Assembly (NCBI RefSeq): GCF_000827595.2
Contig: NZ_LN776194.1
Coordinates: 1 to 64,000, forward strand
DNA from: Necropsobacter massiliensis
GTDB lineage: Bacteria > Pseudomonadota > Gammaproteobacteria > Enterobacterales > Pasteurellaceae
Direction of reading: 5' to 3'
DNA: 64,000 bases
Part shown: positions 21,817-32,235 of the stretch, piece by piece
Layout: each line of letters starts with the position of its first letter
Position numbering within the stretch: the stretch's first letter is position 1
Notes under the pieces: model-generated
The model's input: the letters and a program-made list of their open reading frames with translations, nothing else
Told to the model about the DNA's origin: nothing
The model's database searches: none
Position numbers and translations under genes: made by a program

Positions 21817-24480
21817 ATGTCAGATATTTTGGCAAATGACGTAGATCCGATCGAAACCAACGATTGGTTATTAGCGATCGATTCAGTAATTCGTGAAGAA
21901 GGCGTGGAAAGAGCGCAGTTTATTATCGAGCAGTTAATGCAGCATGCACGCGCGAATGCAGTTTCGTTGCCGAGCGGCGTGACAACCGATTATATCAATA
22001 CGATTCCGGCATCGGAGGAACCGAATTACCCGGGTAATTTGGATTTAGAACGTCGTATTCGCGGTGCAATCCGCTGGAATGCGATTATGATGGTATTAAG
22101 AGCGTCGAAAAAGAATCTGGAACTGGGCGGTCACATGTCATCTTTCCAGTCTTCGGCAACAATTTACGAGGTGTGTTTCAATCATTTCTTTAAAGCGCGT
22201 AGTGAGAAAAACGGCGGTGATTTAGTTTTCTTCCAAGGTCATATTTCACCGGGAATTTATGCCCGCGCTTTTGTCGAAGGACGCCTGACTGAAGAGCAAC
22301 TGGATAATTTCCGTCAGGAAACTCATGGTAAAGGTCTTTCTTCTTATCCTCATCCGAGATTAATGCCGGAATTCTGGCAGTTCCCGACCGTATCAATGGG
22401 ATTGGGACCGTTGAATGCCATTTATCAGGCTCGTTTCTTAAAATATTTACACAATCGCGGACTGAAAGATACCGCAGATCAAACCGTTTACGCTTTCTTA
22501 GGTGACGGTGAAATGGACGAAGTGGAATCCCGCGGTGCAATCGCATTTGCTGCGCGTGAAAAGCTGGATAATCTGGTGTTTGTTATCAACTGTAACTTAC
22601 AGCGTCTGGACGGTCCGGTAACCGGTAACGGTAAAATTATTCAGGAACTTGAAGGTCAGTTCAACGGTTCTGGCTGGGAAGTCATCAAAGTGATTTGGGG
22701 ACGTCGTTGGGATCGCTTATTGCAGCGTGATACTTCAGGTAAATTACTGCAATTGATGATGGAAGTGGTTGACGGCGACTATCAGACATTCAAAGCTAAA
22801 GACGGTGCGTATGTACGTAAACATTTCTTCGGTCGCTATCCGGAAACCGAAGCGTTAGTGGCAGAAATGACTGATGATGAAATTTGGGCGCTAAACCGCG
22901 GTGGTCATGATCCGCTGAAAGTATTTGCTGCCTTTAATAAAGCCAAACAGATTAAAGACAAACCGGTGGCGATTTTAGTCAAAACCATCAAAGGTTATGG
23001 TATGGGGGATGCGGCGGAAGGCAAAAATATCGCGCATCAGGTGAAGAAAATGGATATGTCCGGCGTTAAACATGTGCGTGATCGCTTTAATATCGCAGTT
23101 GCCGATGAAGACATTGAAAAACTGCCGTATATTACCTTTGCACCGGATTCTGAAGAATACAAATATCTTCATGAACGCCGTCAGGCTTTAAACGGTTATT
23201 TACCGACTCGCGCAACACATTTTACTCAGACTTTCGAGGTGCCAGCATTAGAGGATTTTGCCCAGTTATTTGAAGAACAGGCGCGTCCGATTTCGACGAC
23301 TATGGCATTTGTCCGTTCATTGAATGTCATGTTGAAGAATAAATCAATCGGTAAACACATTGTGCCGATTGTTGCCGACGAAGCGCGTACTTTCGGGATG
23401 GAAGGATTATTCCGTCAAATCGGTATTTATAACCCGCACGGTCAGAACTATACCCCGCAGGATCGCGAGCAAGTCGCTTATTATCGTGAGTCTATCGACG
23501 GTCAGGTATTGCAGGAAGGAATTAATGAGCTGGGAGCAACAGCCTCTTGGTTGGCCGCAGCCACGTCTTATTCGACCAATGATGTGCCGATGATTCCGTT
23601 TTTCGTTTATTACTCCATGTTTGGTTTCCAGCGCGTAGGCGATTTAATGTGGGCGGCGGGCGACCAGCGGGCGCGCGGCTTCATGATCGGCGGCACATCC
23701 GGACGTACTACGTTAAATGGAGAAGGCTTACAGCATGAAGACGGTCACAGCCATATTCAGGCGTTAACGATCCCGAACTGTATTTCTTACGATCCGGCAT
23801 TTGCATTTGAAGTGGCGGTGATTATGCAAGACGGTGTGCGTCGTATGTACGGTCCTGAACAGGAAGATGTCTATTACTATATCACCACCTTAAACGAAAC
23901 ATATGAACAGCCAGCAATGCCGAAAGGTGCGGAAGAAGGTATTCGTAAAGGTATCTATAAATTTGAAACAGTGACCGGTCAGGGTAAAGGTAAAATCCAG
24001 TTACTGGGCTCCGGCGCAATCTTACGTCACGTACGTGAAGCGGCGAAATTGCTGGCCGATGAGTACGGCGTCAGCTCCGATGTGTACAGTGTACCGTCAT
24101 TTACCGAATTGGCGCGCGAAGGTGCGGATGTCGAACGTTGGAATCTGTTGCATCCGCAAGCAGAAGCCAAAGTGCCTTATATCGCACAAGTGATGAACGA
24201 TGCTCCGGCAGTTGCGGCTACCGACTATATGAAACTGTTTGCCGAACAAGTGCGGGCTTATATTCCGGCGCAAAGTTACCGCGTGCTGGGAACTGATGGT
24301 TTCGGTCGTTCCGACAGCCGTGAGAACCTACGCGAACATTTTGAAGTCAATGCACATTATGTCGTTGTAGCGGCATTAACCGAGCTTGCCAAACAAGGCA
24401 CAGTGGATAACAAAGTGGTCGCACAGGCAATTGAAAAATATGGTATTGATGCAGAAAAAATCAATCCGCTTTACGCATAA
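21817..24480 (+). CDS. aceE: Pyruvate dehydrogenase E1 component (homodimeric)
   Basis: Thiamine-diphosphate-dependent E1 of the pyruvate dehydrogenase complex; it decarboxylates pyruvate and reductively acetylates the lipoyl groups of AceF. The 887-residue length is that of the homodimeric E. coli-type enzyme. Visible features include the substrate-binding [21 protein letters not shown] region and the ThDP motif [13 protein letters not shown], continuing to [31 protein letters not shown] marks the mobile active-site loop. Ribosome site AAGGAAAAGG precedes ATG 21817. It begins the aceE-aceF-lpd operon. Confidence 0.98.
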   Translation: MSDILANDVDPIETNDWLLAIDSVIREEGVERAQFIIEQLMQHARANAVSLPSGVTTDYINTIPASEEPNYPGNLDLERRIRGAIRWNAIMMVLRASKKNLELGGHMSSFQSSATIYEVCFNHFFKARSEKNGGDLVFFQGHISPGIYARAFVEGRLTEEQLDNFRQETHGKGLSSYPHPRLMPEFWQFPTVSMGLGPLNAIYQARFLKYLHNRGLKDTADQTVYAFLGDGEMDEVESRGAIAFAAREKLDNLVFVINCNLQRLDGPVTGNGKIIQELEGQFNGSGWEVIKVIWGRRWDRLLQRDTSGKLLQLMMEVVDGDYQTFKAKDGAYVRKHFFGRYPETEALVAEMTDDEIWALNRGGHDPLKVFAAFNKAKQIKDKPVAILVKTIKGYGMGDAAEGKNIAHQVKKMDMSGVKHVRDRFNIAVADEDIEKLPYITFAPDSEEYKYLHERRQALNGYLPTRATHFTQTFEVPALEDFAQLFEEQARPISTTMAFVRSLNVMLKNKSIGKHIVPIVADEARTFGMEGLFRQIGIYNPHGQNYTPQDREQVAYYRESIDGQVLQEGINELGATASWLAAATSYSTNDVPMIPFFVYYSMFGFQRVGDLMWAAGDQRARGFMIGGTSGRTTLNGEGLQHEDGHSHIQALTIPNCISYDPAFAFEVAVIMQDGVRRMYGPEQEDVYYYITTLNETYEQPAMPKGAEEGIRKGIYKFETVTGQGKGKIQLLGSGAILRHVREAAKLLADEYGVSSDVYSVPSFTELAREGADVERWNLLHPQAEAKVPYIAQVMNDAPAVAATDYMKLFAEQVRAYIPAQSYRVLGTDGFGRSDSRENLREHFEVNAHYVVVAALTELAKQGTVDNKVVAQAIEKYGIDAEKINPLYA

Positions 24481-24487
24481 TTAAACG

Positions 24488-24516
24488 GCTCTCTTTGTGC
24501 GATGCGATAAGAGAGC
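24488..24516 (+). other. Perfect hairpin in the aceE-aceF gap
   Basis: GCTCTCTT (24488-24495) and AAGAGAGC (24509-24516) form a perfect 8-bp stem with a 13-base loop, between the aceE stop and the aceF ribosome site. It lacks a U tract, so full termination is unlikely. A role in mRNA stability or subunit balance is an inference. Confidence 0.55.
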
Positions 24517-24536
24517 GACGAGAGGATACAAAAAAT

Positions 24537-26432
24537 ATGTCAAAAGAAATTCAAATCCCGGATATCGGTAGTGATGAAGTCACCGTAACGGAAGTGATGA
24601 TTAAAGCGGGCGATAGTGTTGCCGTAGATCAAAGTGTCATCAATGTGGAAGGCGATAAGGCGTCAATGGAAGTGCCTTCTCCTGAAGCTGGCGTGATCAA
24701 AGAGGTTTTAGTAAAAGTCGGTGACAAAGTCTCTACCGGTACACCGATGTTTGTATTGGATGCGGAAGACAATAAAGCAGCGCAAGCGCCTGCCGCACCT
24801 GTATCGGCGCCTGAAGCGACAGCGCCAAGTGCGGCGAGTGCCGTGATTGATGTCAATGTACCGGATATCGGCGGGGATGAAGTGAATGTCACTGAAATTC
24901 TGGTAAAAGTCGGTGACCGCGTAGAGGCGGAGCAGTCCATTATCAATGTTGAGGGCGATAAAGCCTCAATGGAAGTGCCAGCGCCGATTGCCGGTGTGGT
25001 AAAAGAAATTTTAATCAAAGTCGGTGATAAAGTTTCTACCGGATCATTGATTATGAAATTTGAAGCAGAAGGCGCAGCGCCAAGTCAGGATACTTCCGCA
25101 CAAGCGGCGGTGCAAAATGAGGCTGCCGCCTCCGGCGAAGCCGTGCAAGATGTTGAAGTGCCGGATATCGGTGGCGATGAAGTTAATGTTACTGAAATTA
25201 TGGTTGCAGTCGGTGACAGCGTAGAAGCAGAACAATCGCTGATTACCGTTGAAGGCGATAAAGCCTCAATGGAAGTGCCAGCACCGTTTGCTGGCGTAGT
25301 AAAAGAAATTTTGGTGAAATCCGGCGATAAAGTGTCCACCGGTTCATTGATTATGCGTTTTGCAGTGAAAGGTGCGGCACCTGCACCGGTTGCGAAAACC
25401 GAGCAAAAAACCACCGCACCTGCTCCAACAGCCACAGAATCCGTTGCGGCGAATGCAGCGGCGAACCAGAGCGATGTCAGCGCTAGCACAACTTATGCCC
25501 ATGCTACACCGGTTGTTCGTCGTCTGGCGCGTGAATTCGGCGTTAATCTGGATAAGGTGAAAGGTACTGGACGCAAAGGGCGTATCCTGAAAGAAGACGT
25601 ACAGGCTTATGTGAAAGCCGCAATTAAAGCGGTGGAAAGCGGGGCGGTATCTTCCGCACCGGCAGCCGGCGCCGCGAATGGTGCAGGATTAGGTTTATTG
25701 CCATGGCCGAAAGTGGATTTCAGCAAATTTGGTGAAACGGAAGAAGTGGAATTAGGTCGTATCCAGAAAATTTCCGGCGCCAATCTGCACCGTAACTGGG
25801 TGATGATTCCGCATGTTACGCAATGGGATAAGGCGGATATTACGGAATTGGAAAAATTCCGTAAAGAGCAGAACCAGTTAGCGGAAAAACAAAAACTGGA
25901 TGTGAAGATTACACCGTTGGTATTTATTATGAAAGCGGCGGCCAAGGCGTTGGAAGCCTATCCGCGTTTCAACAGCTCATTGTCCGAAGACGGTCAGCGC
26001 CTCACCTTGAAAAAATATGTTAATATCGGTGTAGCGGTGGATACGCCGAACGGTCTGGTGGTACCAGTATTCCGTGATGTCAACAAAAAAGGCATTATTG
26101 AGCTGTCGCGCGAACTGGCGGAAATTTCCAAGAAAGCGCGTGCCGGTAAACTTACCGCCTCCGATATGCAGGGCGGCTGTTTTACCATTTCCAGCTTGGG
26201 CGGTATCGGCGGTACGCATTTCACGCCGATTGTAAATGCGCCTGAAGTGGCGATTTTAGGTGTTTCCCGCTCTGAAATGACGCCGGTATGGAACGGTAAA
26301 GACTTTACGCCGCGTTTAATGCTGCCGTTATCGTTGTCTTATGATCACCGTGTGATCGACGGTGCTGATGGTGCGAGATTTATTACCTTTATTAATGGTG
26401 TGCTAAGCGATCTGCGTCGTTTAGTCATGTAA
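24537..26432 (+). CDS. aceF: Pyruvate dehydrogenase E2 component (three lipoyl domains)
   Basis: Dihydrolipoamide acetyltransferase core of the pyruvate dehydrogenase complex. The 631-residue protein has three tandem lipoyl domains, each with the modified lysine in [10 protein letters not shown], at about residues 39-48, 140-149 and 242-251. They are joined by Ala/Pro-rich linkers. A peripheral subunit-binding domain follows ([20 protein letters not shown], then [11 protein letters not shown]), then the catalytic domain ending in the active-site motif [15 protein letters not shown]. The start at 24537 ([11 protein letters not shown]) has GAGGA upstream. The frame extends further 5' but without family sequence. 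Confidence 0.97.
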   Translation: MSKEIQIPDIGSDEVTVTEVMIKAGDSVAVDQSVINVEGDKASMEVPSPEAGVIKEVLVKVGDKVSTGTPMFVLDAEDNKAAQAPAAPVSAPEATAPSAASAVIDVNVPDIGGDEVNVTEILVKVGDRVEAEQSIINVEGDKASMEVPAPIAGVVKEILIKVGDKVSTGSLIMKFEAEGAAPSQDTSAQAAVQNEAAASGEAVQDVEVPDIGGDEVNVTEIMVAVGDSVEAEQSLITVEGDKASMEVPAPFAGVVKEILVKSGDKVSTGSLIMRFAVKGAAPAPVAKTEQKTTAPAPTATESVAANAAANQSDVSASTTYAHATPVVRRLAREFGVNLDKVKGTGRKGRILKEDVQAYVKAAIKAVESGAVSSAPAAGAANGAGLGLLPWPKVDFSKFGETEEVELGRIQKISGANLHRNWVMIPHVTQWDKADITELEKFRKEQNQLAEKQKLDVKITPLVFIMKAAAKALEAYPRFNSSLSEDGQRLTLKKYVNIGVAVDTPNGLVVPVFRDVNKKGIIELSRELAEISKKARAGKLTASDMQGGCFTISSLGGIGGTHFTPIVNAPEVAILGVSRSEMTPVWNGKDFTPRLMLPLSLSYDHRVIDGADGARFITFINGVLSDLRRLVM

Positions 26433-26515
26433 TCAATGTTGCGCGGCGTTTCTCTTGCGGAAAACGCCGCCATAAAAGTGCGGTGGAAAATCGCAGAGTT
26501 TTAACGAGGTAAGAG

Positions 26516-27937
26516 ATGAATAAAGAAATTAAAACACAAGTTGTTGTACTTGGTGCGGGACCGGCCGGTTATTCCGCCGCATTCCGTTGTGCTGACCTTG
26601 GATTGGACACCGTTATTGTCGAGCGTTATTCCACTTTGGGCGGCGTTTGTTTGAATGTCGGCTGTATTCCGTCCAAAGCGTTACTGCATGTGGCCAAAGT
26701 GATTGAAGAAGCCAAAGCGCTGGCGGCGCACGGTATCGTGTTCGGCGAACCGAGCACTGACGTAGAAAAAATCCGCGGCTGGAAAGAAAAAGTGATTAAC
26801 CAGTTGACCGGCGGCTTGGCCGGTATGGCGAAAATGCGTAAAGTTCAGGTGGTTAACGGTTACGGAAAATTCTCCGGTCCAAATACCATTATTGTTGCCG
26901 GTGAAGAGGGCGAAACCACGATCACATTTGATAACGCGATTATTGCGGCGGGTTCTCGTCCGATTCAGTTGCCGTTTATTCCTCATGAAGATCCGCGCAT
27001 TTGGGATTCCACCGATGCGCTGAAACTCAAAGAAGTCCCTGACAATCTGCTGATTATGGGCGGCGGCATTATCGGTTTGGAAATGGGAACGGTTTATCAT
27101 GCGCTGGGATCGAACATTGATGTGGTGGAAATGTTTGATCAGGTGATTCCGGCGGCGGATAAAGATATTGTCCAGATTTATACTAAACGCATTGAGAAAA
27201 AATTCAATCTGCTGCTTGAAACCAAAGTTACCGCGGTAGAAGCGAAAGAAGACGGTATTTATGTCTCAATGGAAGGTAAAGCGGCAAATGAAACCCGTCG
27301 TTATGATGCGGTGCTGGTTGCGATTGGTCGTACGCCGAACGGCAAACTCATTGACGCGCCGATTGCCGGTGTCGAAGTGGATGATCGTGGCTTTATTCGT
27401 ACTGACAAACAAATGCGTACCAACGTGCCGCATATTTTTGCGATCGGTGATATTGTTGGTCAACCGATGTTAGCGCATAAAGGTGTTCATGAAGGGCATG
27501 TTGCGGCGGAAGTGATTGCAGGCAAAAAACATTATTTTGATCCGAAAGTTATTCCGTCCATTGCGTATACCGAGCCGGAAGTGGCTTGGGTCGGCAAAAC
27601 CGAGAAGGAATGTAAGGCAGAAGGTCTTAATTATGAAGTGGCCAAGTTCCCTTGGGCGGCTTCTGGACGAGCCATTGCTTCCGATTGTGCGGACGGATTA
27701 ACCAAGCTCATTTTTGATAAAGACAGTCATCGCATTATTGGCGGCGCCATTGTCGGTACCAACGGCGGTGAATTGCTAGGGGAAATCGGTTTAGCAATCG
27801 AAATGGGCTGTGATGCGGAAGATTTGGCATTAACCATTCATGCGCACCCAACATTACACGAATCGGTCGGTTTAGCGGCAGAAGTGTTTGAAGGATCGAT
27901 CACCGATTTACCAAATCCGAAAGCGAAGAAAAAATAA
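26516..27937 (+). CDS. lpd: Dihydrolipoyl dehydrogenase (E3)
   Basis: FAD-dependent E3 that reoxidises dihydrolipoyl groups for pyruvate dehydrogenase and other 2-oxoacid complexes, producing NADH. The 473 residues include the FAD motif VVLGAGPAGYSAAFRCADLG and the redox disulfide GGVCLNVGCIPSKALLH. An NAD-binding GGGIIGLEMGTVYHALG and the C-terminal His/Glu pair HAHPTLHESVG complete the set. It lies 83 bp after aceF with an uptake signal in the gap and AGGTAAG before the ATG. A strong terminator follows. Confidence 0.98.
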   Translation: MNKEIKTQVVVLGAGPAGYSAAFRCADLGLDTVIVERYSTLGGVCLNVGCIPSKALLHVAKVIEEAKALAAHGIVFGEPSTDVEKIRGWKEKVINQLTGGLAGMAKMRKVQVVNGYGKFSGPNTIIVAGEEGETTITFDNAIIAAGSRPIQLPFIPHEDPRIWDSTDALKLKEVPDNLLIMGGGIIGLEMGTVYHALGSNIDVVEMFDQVIPAADKDIVQIYTKRIEKKFNLLLETKVTAVEAKEDGIYVSMEGKAANETRRYDAVLVAIGRTPNGKLIDAPIAGVEVDDRGFIRTDKQMRTNVPHIFAIGDIVGQPMLAHKGVHEGHVAAEVIAGKKHYFDPKVIPSIAYTEPEVAWVGKTEKECKAEGLNYEVAKFPWAASGRAIASDCADGLTKLIFDKDSHRIIGGAIVGTNGGELLGEIGLAIEMGCDAEDLALTIHAHPTLHESVGLAAEVFEGSITDLPNPKAKKK

Positions 27938-27956
27938 TTCTTGCTGTTGTCGAATT

Positions 27957-27987
27957 AAAGCCTTTCTATGGATGGAAAGGCTTTTTT
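27957..27987 (+). terminator. lpd (pdh operon) terminator
   Basis: AAAGCCTTTC (27957-27966) pairs perfectly with GAAAGGCTTT (27975-27984), and T residues continue to 27987. Confidence 0.92.
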
Positions 27988-28120
27988 ATAGATATTCTGA
28001 TAAAGAATTCGACTTAGATCGCAAAAACGGTAAAAAAAACAAGAAAAGCTGGCTATTTAGCTAAAATTTTTGTAGTATCCTGCGCAGTGTTTTTTTAAAA
28101 GTTATTTAGATTGTAAACTT

Positions 28121-28630
28121 ATGCTGAAAAAAATATTGATGATTGCAGGGCTGGGATTACTGACCGCCTGTTCAAATACGCAAAGGAACGCTTCTGTTGA
28201 TGAACGTGACGATGCGCAACTCACTACACTTATCGGTAATTTAAAAACTAACAGACCTCACCAATATTCAGCCGTTATGGATAAGCAATTATCTGAAGTG
28301 TATCGCGAATGGGCGGGTACGCGTTATCGTTTAGGCGGTTTAAGTAAACTTGGTATTGACTGTTCCGGATTTACTCAAACTGCCTTTGCCAAGGCTTACG
28401 GTATTGATTTACCGCGTTCGACAGCAGAGCAGCGGCATGTCGGCAGAAAGATTCAAAAAAGCGAATTACAGTTAGGTGATTTAGTTTTTTTCCGTGCGAA
28501 TCGCCATGTCGGTATTTATATCGGTAATAATCAGTTTATGCATGCGAGTACCCGCAGTGGCGTGATGATAAGTTCAATGGACGAAAACTACTGGAGTCGT
28601 ACCTATACGCAATCACGGCGAGTTTTGTAA
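28121..28630 (+). CDS. NlpC/P60-family lipoprotein (Spr/MepS-like endopeptidase)
   Basis: 169-residue lipoprotein likely to cleave peptidoglycan peptide cross-links in the periplasm. The signal sequence MLKKILMIAGLGLLTAC ends in a good lipobox with Cys17. The NlpC/P60 catalytic set is visible: Cys in GIDCSGFTQTAF, His in NRHVGIYIGNN and the third residue His in FMHASTRSG. The length and domain layout resemble E. coli MepS/Spr and NlpC; the substrate is assumed from the family. It is a single gene, convergent with the UmuD-like gene and sharing a bidirectional terminator with it. Confidence 0.88.
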   Translation: MLKKILMIAGLGLLTACSNTQRNASVDERDDAQLTTLIGNLKTNRPHQYSAVMDKQLSEVYREWAGTRYRLGGLSKLGIDCSGFTQTAFAKAYGIDLPRSTAEQRHVGRKIQKSELQLGDLVFFRANRHVGIYIGNNQFMHASTRSGVMISSMDENYWSRTYTQSRRVL

Positions 28631-28651
28631 TAGTCGGCAAGCAAAAAGCAT

Positions 28652-28694
28652 AAAAGAGCGGTTAAAATTCTGAGAGTTTTTTGACCGCTCTTTT
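28652..28694. terminator. Bidirectional terminator
   Basis: AAAAGAGCGGT (28652-28662) pairs with ACCGCTCTTTT (28684-28694); A runs on one side and T runs on the other make it usable from both strands. It separates the convergent NlpC/P60 and UmuD-like genes. Confidence 0.88.
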
Positions 28695-28707
28695 CTTTTG
28701 TCGCCGA

Positions 28708-29157
28708 TCAGGCGGCAAATTTCATCGTTTTCCTCGGTTTCATTTGATGTATGCTGTTGGTGACAATGCCGAGGATAGGCAAGCTATCCCAGTGCGGTGT
28801 TTTGATTGTTTTCATCTTGGCGGCCAACGGAAAGAAAATAAATTCCTCATTGTTATGGGCAACAAATTCATAAATCTGAAATGTGTTATGCAATTCCAGT
28901 ACCACCAGATCGCCAACGGACAGGCTATCTGTTTTTTCTACCACGAGCATATCGCCGACCTCAATTCCCCATGCCAACATGTTCGGATTGGTTACCTGAA
29001 TAAAGCAGGTTTGCTGCGGGCGTTTTATACAATACAGATTTAAATCCAGTTTTTTACTGAATTTGGGGGTTAATCGATCAGTATCATCGTAAAACGGCAT
29101 AGGACGATAAGAATAAGTGTTATCGCGTCGTACCATATTATTGACATCTCTCATCAT
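28708..29157 (-). CDS. UmuD/S24-like protein lacking the Ser-Lys dyad
   Basis: 149-residue protein with the beta-rich fold of the LexA/UmuD C-terminal domain. The stretch FIQVTNPNMLAWGIEVGDML aligns without gaps to UmuD's catalytic-serine region, but the serine of the family's GDSM is Asn59. GDLVVLELHNTFQIYEF aligns to the lysine region, but the lysine is Tyr96. The 37-residue spacing is that of UmuD Ser60-Lys97, so both catalytic residues are replaced. No Ala-Gly or Cys-Gly self-cleavage site was seen near the N-terminus. No umuC is adjacent. Two LexA boxes lie upstream, so SOS induction is likely. A non-proteolytic regulator or polymerase-binding role is inference. Confidence 0.75.
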   Translation of the reverse strand: MMRDVNNMVRRDNTYSYRPMPFYDDTDRLTPKFSKKLDLNLYCIKRPQQTCFIQVTNPNMLAWGIEVGDMLVVEKTDSLSVGDLVVLELHNTFQIYEFVAHNNEEFIFFPLAAKMKTIKTPHWDSLPILGIVTNSIHQMKPRKTMKFAA

Positions 29158-29175
29158 ATACCTCTGTATAAACTA

Positions 29176-29216
29176 CTGTGAATTTGTACAGCAAATAATA
29201 CTGTTGTTATATACAG
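29176..29216 (-). promoter_or_regulatory. Two LexA boxes upstream of the UmuD-like gene
   Basis: CTGTGAATTTGTACAG (29176-29191) and CTGTTGTTATATACAG (29201-29216) both fit CTGT-N8-ACAG, the gamma-proteobacterial LexA operator. They lie 19 and 44 bases before the ATG at 29157, spaced 25 bases start to start. Tight SOS control of the minus-strand gene is the likely meaning. Confidence 0.85.
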
Positions 29217-29440
29217 TAAGTCAATAGGCGATAAATAAATTTTTTTCGTATAAATAATTTCTAAATTTAGTCGGGAAATTTATTGCTTTGTTTAATAAAT
29301 AGCAGGAGATTTAATATAAACTTGCTATTTAATATTTGCTTTATAGTCGATTTGCGCTATCTTTATTGCTGCTCGGGGGATCGTTATTGTGCGATCCGAA
29401 GTTTAACGGCAAGTCAGCCTGTATAATATAGAAATTAATT

Positions 29441-30682
29441 ATGAATTCATCTCGTTTATTCTCATTATTTTTTCATGGAAGTCTTATCAAACGTATTTCA
29501 ATCGGTCTTGTCCTGGGGGTGATTGCAGCTCTGATTTCACCGGCTTTAGAAAGTGCGCTCGGTTTTAATATTGCCAAGAGTGTGGCTTTTTTAGGCACGA
29601 TTTTTGTTCGCTCGTTACGCGCCATTGCACCGATTTTAGTGTTTGTTCTGGTCATCGCTGCGATTGCGAATAAACGTATCGGCACCAAAAGCAATATGAA
29701 ATCTATTGTTGTACTCTATTTGTTAGGAACTTTTTTAGCCGCATTAACCGCAGTGATTGCCAGTTTCATTCTGCCGACCACCATTTCGTTGGTGGCGCAT
29801 GAAGGTGAATTATCGCCGCCGGGAAATATTTCCGAAGTGCTCAGTACGTTATTTTTAAATGCAGTGGATAATCCGTTGGCTGCGTTATTCAATGCGAATT
29901 TTATCGGTATTTTAGCTTGGGCGATTGCACTCGGCGTGGTATTGCGGCATGCCTCGGACACGACAAAAACCGTGGTTAACGATTTCTCCGAAGGCATTTC
30001 GAAAATTGTGCATTTTATTATTACCTTGGCACCATTCGGGGTGTTTGGTTTGGTGGCATCGACACTGGCGGATAAAGGATTGTCGGCATTACAAGATTAT
30101 GCGCAGCTATTGGTCGTATTAATCGGTTCTATGCTGTTTACCGCCTTTGTGGTTAATCCGATTTTGGTGTTTTGGAAAACTCGTTCCAACCCTTATCCGT
30201 TAGTCTGGACTTGCGTGCGTGAAAGCGGTTTAACAGCGTTTTTAACTCGCAGTTCAGCGGCAAATATTCCGGTTAATATGGAACTGGCAAAACGCTTGAA
30301 TTTAGATGAAGAAACTTATTCCGTTTCTATTCCGTTGGGCGCCACCATTAATATGGCTGGTGCGGCGATTACGGTAACCGTTTTAACGCTGGCAGCGGTG
30401 AATACATTAGGTATTAATGTATCAGTACCGACAGCCATTTTGCTGAGTGTAGTGGCGAGTCTGTGCGGTTGTGGCGCTTCCGGTGTAGCTGGCGGTTCGC
30501 TATTGCTGATTCCATTGGCTTGTAGTCTGTTCGGGATCCCAAATGAGATTGCTGCGCAGGTAATTGGGGTCGGCTTTATTATCGGCGTATTGCAGGATTC
30601 GGCGGAAACCGCGCTGAACTCTTCCACCGACGTTGTTTTCACCGCGGCGGTGTGTATGGCGGAAGAAAAAAATAACGCCTAA
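29441..30682 (+). CDS. sstT: Sodium/serine-threonine symporter SstT
   Basis: Inner-membrane Na+-coupled importer of serine and threonine in the dicarboxylate/amino acid:cation symporter family. The 413 residues align along their length with E. coli SstT. Family motifs [36 protein letters not shown] and [21 protein letters not shown] are intact. A perfect TATAAT at 29422-29427 lies only 14 bases before the ATG, and no Shine-Dalgarno is visible. The main transcript could therefore be nearly leaderless unless another promoter upstream is used. It is 55 bp ahead of modF on the same strand. Confidence 0.95.
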   Translation: MNSSRLFSLFFHGSLIKRISIGLVLGVIAALISPALESALGFNIAKSVAFLGTIFVRSLRAIAPILVFVLVIAAIANKRIGTKSNMKSIVVLYLLGTFLAALTAVIASFILPTTISLVAHEGELSPPGNISEVLSTLFLNAVDNPLAALFNANFIGILAWAIALGVVLRHASDTTKTVVNDFSEGISKIVHFIITLAPFGVFGLVASTLADKGLSALQDYAQLLVVLIGSMLFTAFVVNPILVFWKTRSNPYPLVWTCVRESGLTAFLTRSSAANIPVNMELAKRLNLDEETYSVSIPLGATINMAGAAITVTVLTLAAVNTLGINVSVPTAILLSVVASLCGCGASGVAGGSLLLIPLACSLFGIPNEIAAQVIGVGFIIGVLQDSAETALNSSTDVVFTAAVCMAEEKNNA

Positions 30683-30737
30683 GAAGATATAATTTAGAGT
30701 TAAAGCGGGTTTAAGATCCGCTTTTTTTATCGGTGGT

Positions 30738-32189
30738 ATGGTTATGATCAAGATAAATGACGCGGTATTCCAATTAAGTCCGAGCAAATGTTTAAAGATT
30801 GCAGAGTTGACGATCCGAGCGCACGGTTTTTGGGCTATTGTGGGCGGTAACGGTAGCGGCAAAAGCGCACTGGCGCGGGCATTGCAGGGCAATTTCCCAG
30901 TACGGCGGGGCGAATATCACAACACATTCCATTCTGTTTCCGGTTTGTCTTTTGAACAGCAACAACATCTTGTTGAGCAGAATTTTAAGGATCGCAATAA
31001 CGATGGTGTCAGTCCGGATGATTTGGGCAAAACTGCCGCGGACATCATTTTAGACGGTTCGGATAAGAATGAATTATGTGAACGGTATGCCGCACAGCTG
31101 AAAATCAGCGCTTTGCTATCCCGTCCGTTTATACAGCTTTCAACCGGCGAAAGCCGAAAAGTGTTGCTGTGTCAAGCGTTGGTTAAACAACCGGATTTAC
31201 TGATTTTAGATGAACCTTTTGAAGGCTTGGATGCACAATCGGTAACAGACTGGCGGGAATTACTTGCTACGCTACAGCAAAAAATGGCATTGGTATTGAT
31301 TCTCAACCGTTTTGATGATATTCCACCGCAGACGAGTCATGTGGCTGTAGTGGAAAATGGGGAAATCATTTTACAGGGCGAGCGCCGCCAGTTGGAAGTT
31401 CAAAGCCTTTACCGGCAGCTGTGTTATGCGCAAACCGCCGTTCATGTACCACTGCCGGCAGCGATTACGCCTTTGATTGAACTGGATCAGAAGGCGGCGC
31501 GGTTTGAATTAAAGGACGTTTGCATTCAATATGGTGATAAAAAAATTCTGGATCATTTAAGCTGGACGGTGTTGCCGAAGCAAAACTGGTGGATCAAAGG
31601 GCCGAACGGTGCGGGCAAATCGACACTGTTATCTATTATTACCGGCGATCACCCGCAGTCTTATGCCAATCACGTGGTTTTGTTCGGTCGCCAGCGCGGC
31701 AGCGGGGAAACAATCTGGGAGATTAAGCAAAAAATAGGCTATGTCAGCAGCCAGTTGCACATGGATTATCGGGTCAATTGCTCCGTTTTGGCGGTGATCA
31801 TTTCCGGCTTTTTTGACAGTATCGGGGTTTATCAGGCGGTTCCGGAAGCGCTGCGGATAAATGCGATGCAATGGCTGGCGCGGCTTAATTTAACCTCTGT
31901 GGCGGAGCAGCCGTTTCGTTCTTTATCTTGGGGACAACAGCGCCTACTATTGATCGCTCGCGCTATGGTGAAGCATCCGCCCGTGCTGATTTTAGATGAG
32001 CCTTTACAAGGGCTGGATGCCGCTAACCGAACATTGGTGACGCATTTTATTGACCAATTGGTGAATAATAGTGCGACGCAGTTGTTGTTCGTTTCTCATC
32101 AGGCGCAGGACGCTCCCGCCTGTATTACCCATTTATTTGAATTTATTGCAAAAAATGGGAAATATTACTATATACAAAGTGCGGTCTGA
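30738..32189 (+). CDS. modF: ModF-type double ABC ATPase
   Basis: Protein with two ABC ATPase domains and no membrane segments, matching E. coli ModF across 483 residues. Domain 1 has Walker A GGNGSGKSALAR, signature LSTGES and Walker B LLILDEPFEGLD. Domain 2 has GPNGAGKSTLLS, LSWGQQ and VLILDEPLQGLD. In E. coli modF is linked to molybdate uptake genes, but no modABC lies here, so its role is not proved by context. Molybdoenzyme genes (torZ) are present in the same window. ATG 30744 is an alternative start two codons downstream. Confidence 0.9.
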   Translation: MVMIKINDAVFQLSPSKCLKIAELTIRAHGFWAIVGGNGSGKSALARALQGNFPVRRGEYHNTFHSVSGLSFEQQQHLVEQNFKDRNNDGVSPDDLGKTAADIILDGSDKNELCERYAAQLKISALLSRPFIQLSTGESRKVLLCQALVKQPDLLILDEPFEGLDAQSVTDWRELLATLQQKMALVLILNRFDDIPPQTSHVAVVENGEIILQGERRQLEVQSLYRQLCYAQTAVHVPLPAAITPLIELDQKAARFELKDVCIQYGDKKILDHLSWTVLPKQNWWIKGPNGAGKSTLLSIITGDHPQSYANHVVLFGRQRGSGETIWEIKQKIGYVSSQLHMDYRVNCSVLAVIISGFFDSIGVYQAVPEALRINAMQWLARLNLTSVAEQPFRSLSWGQQRLLLIARAMVKHPPVLILDEPLQGLDAANRTLVTHFIDQLVNNSATQLLFVSHQAQDAPACITHLFEFIAKNGKYYYIQSAV

Positions 32190-32235
32190 TTTGTTAGACT
32201 TTTGTTAATTCCAAGTGCAGCATAGGAGAATTATT

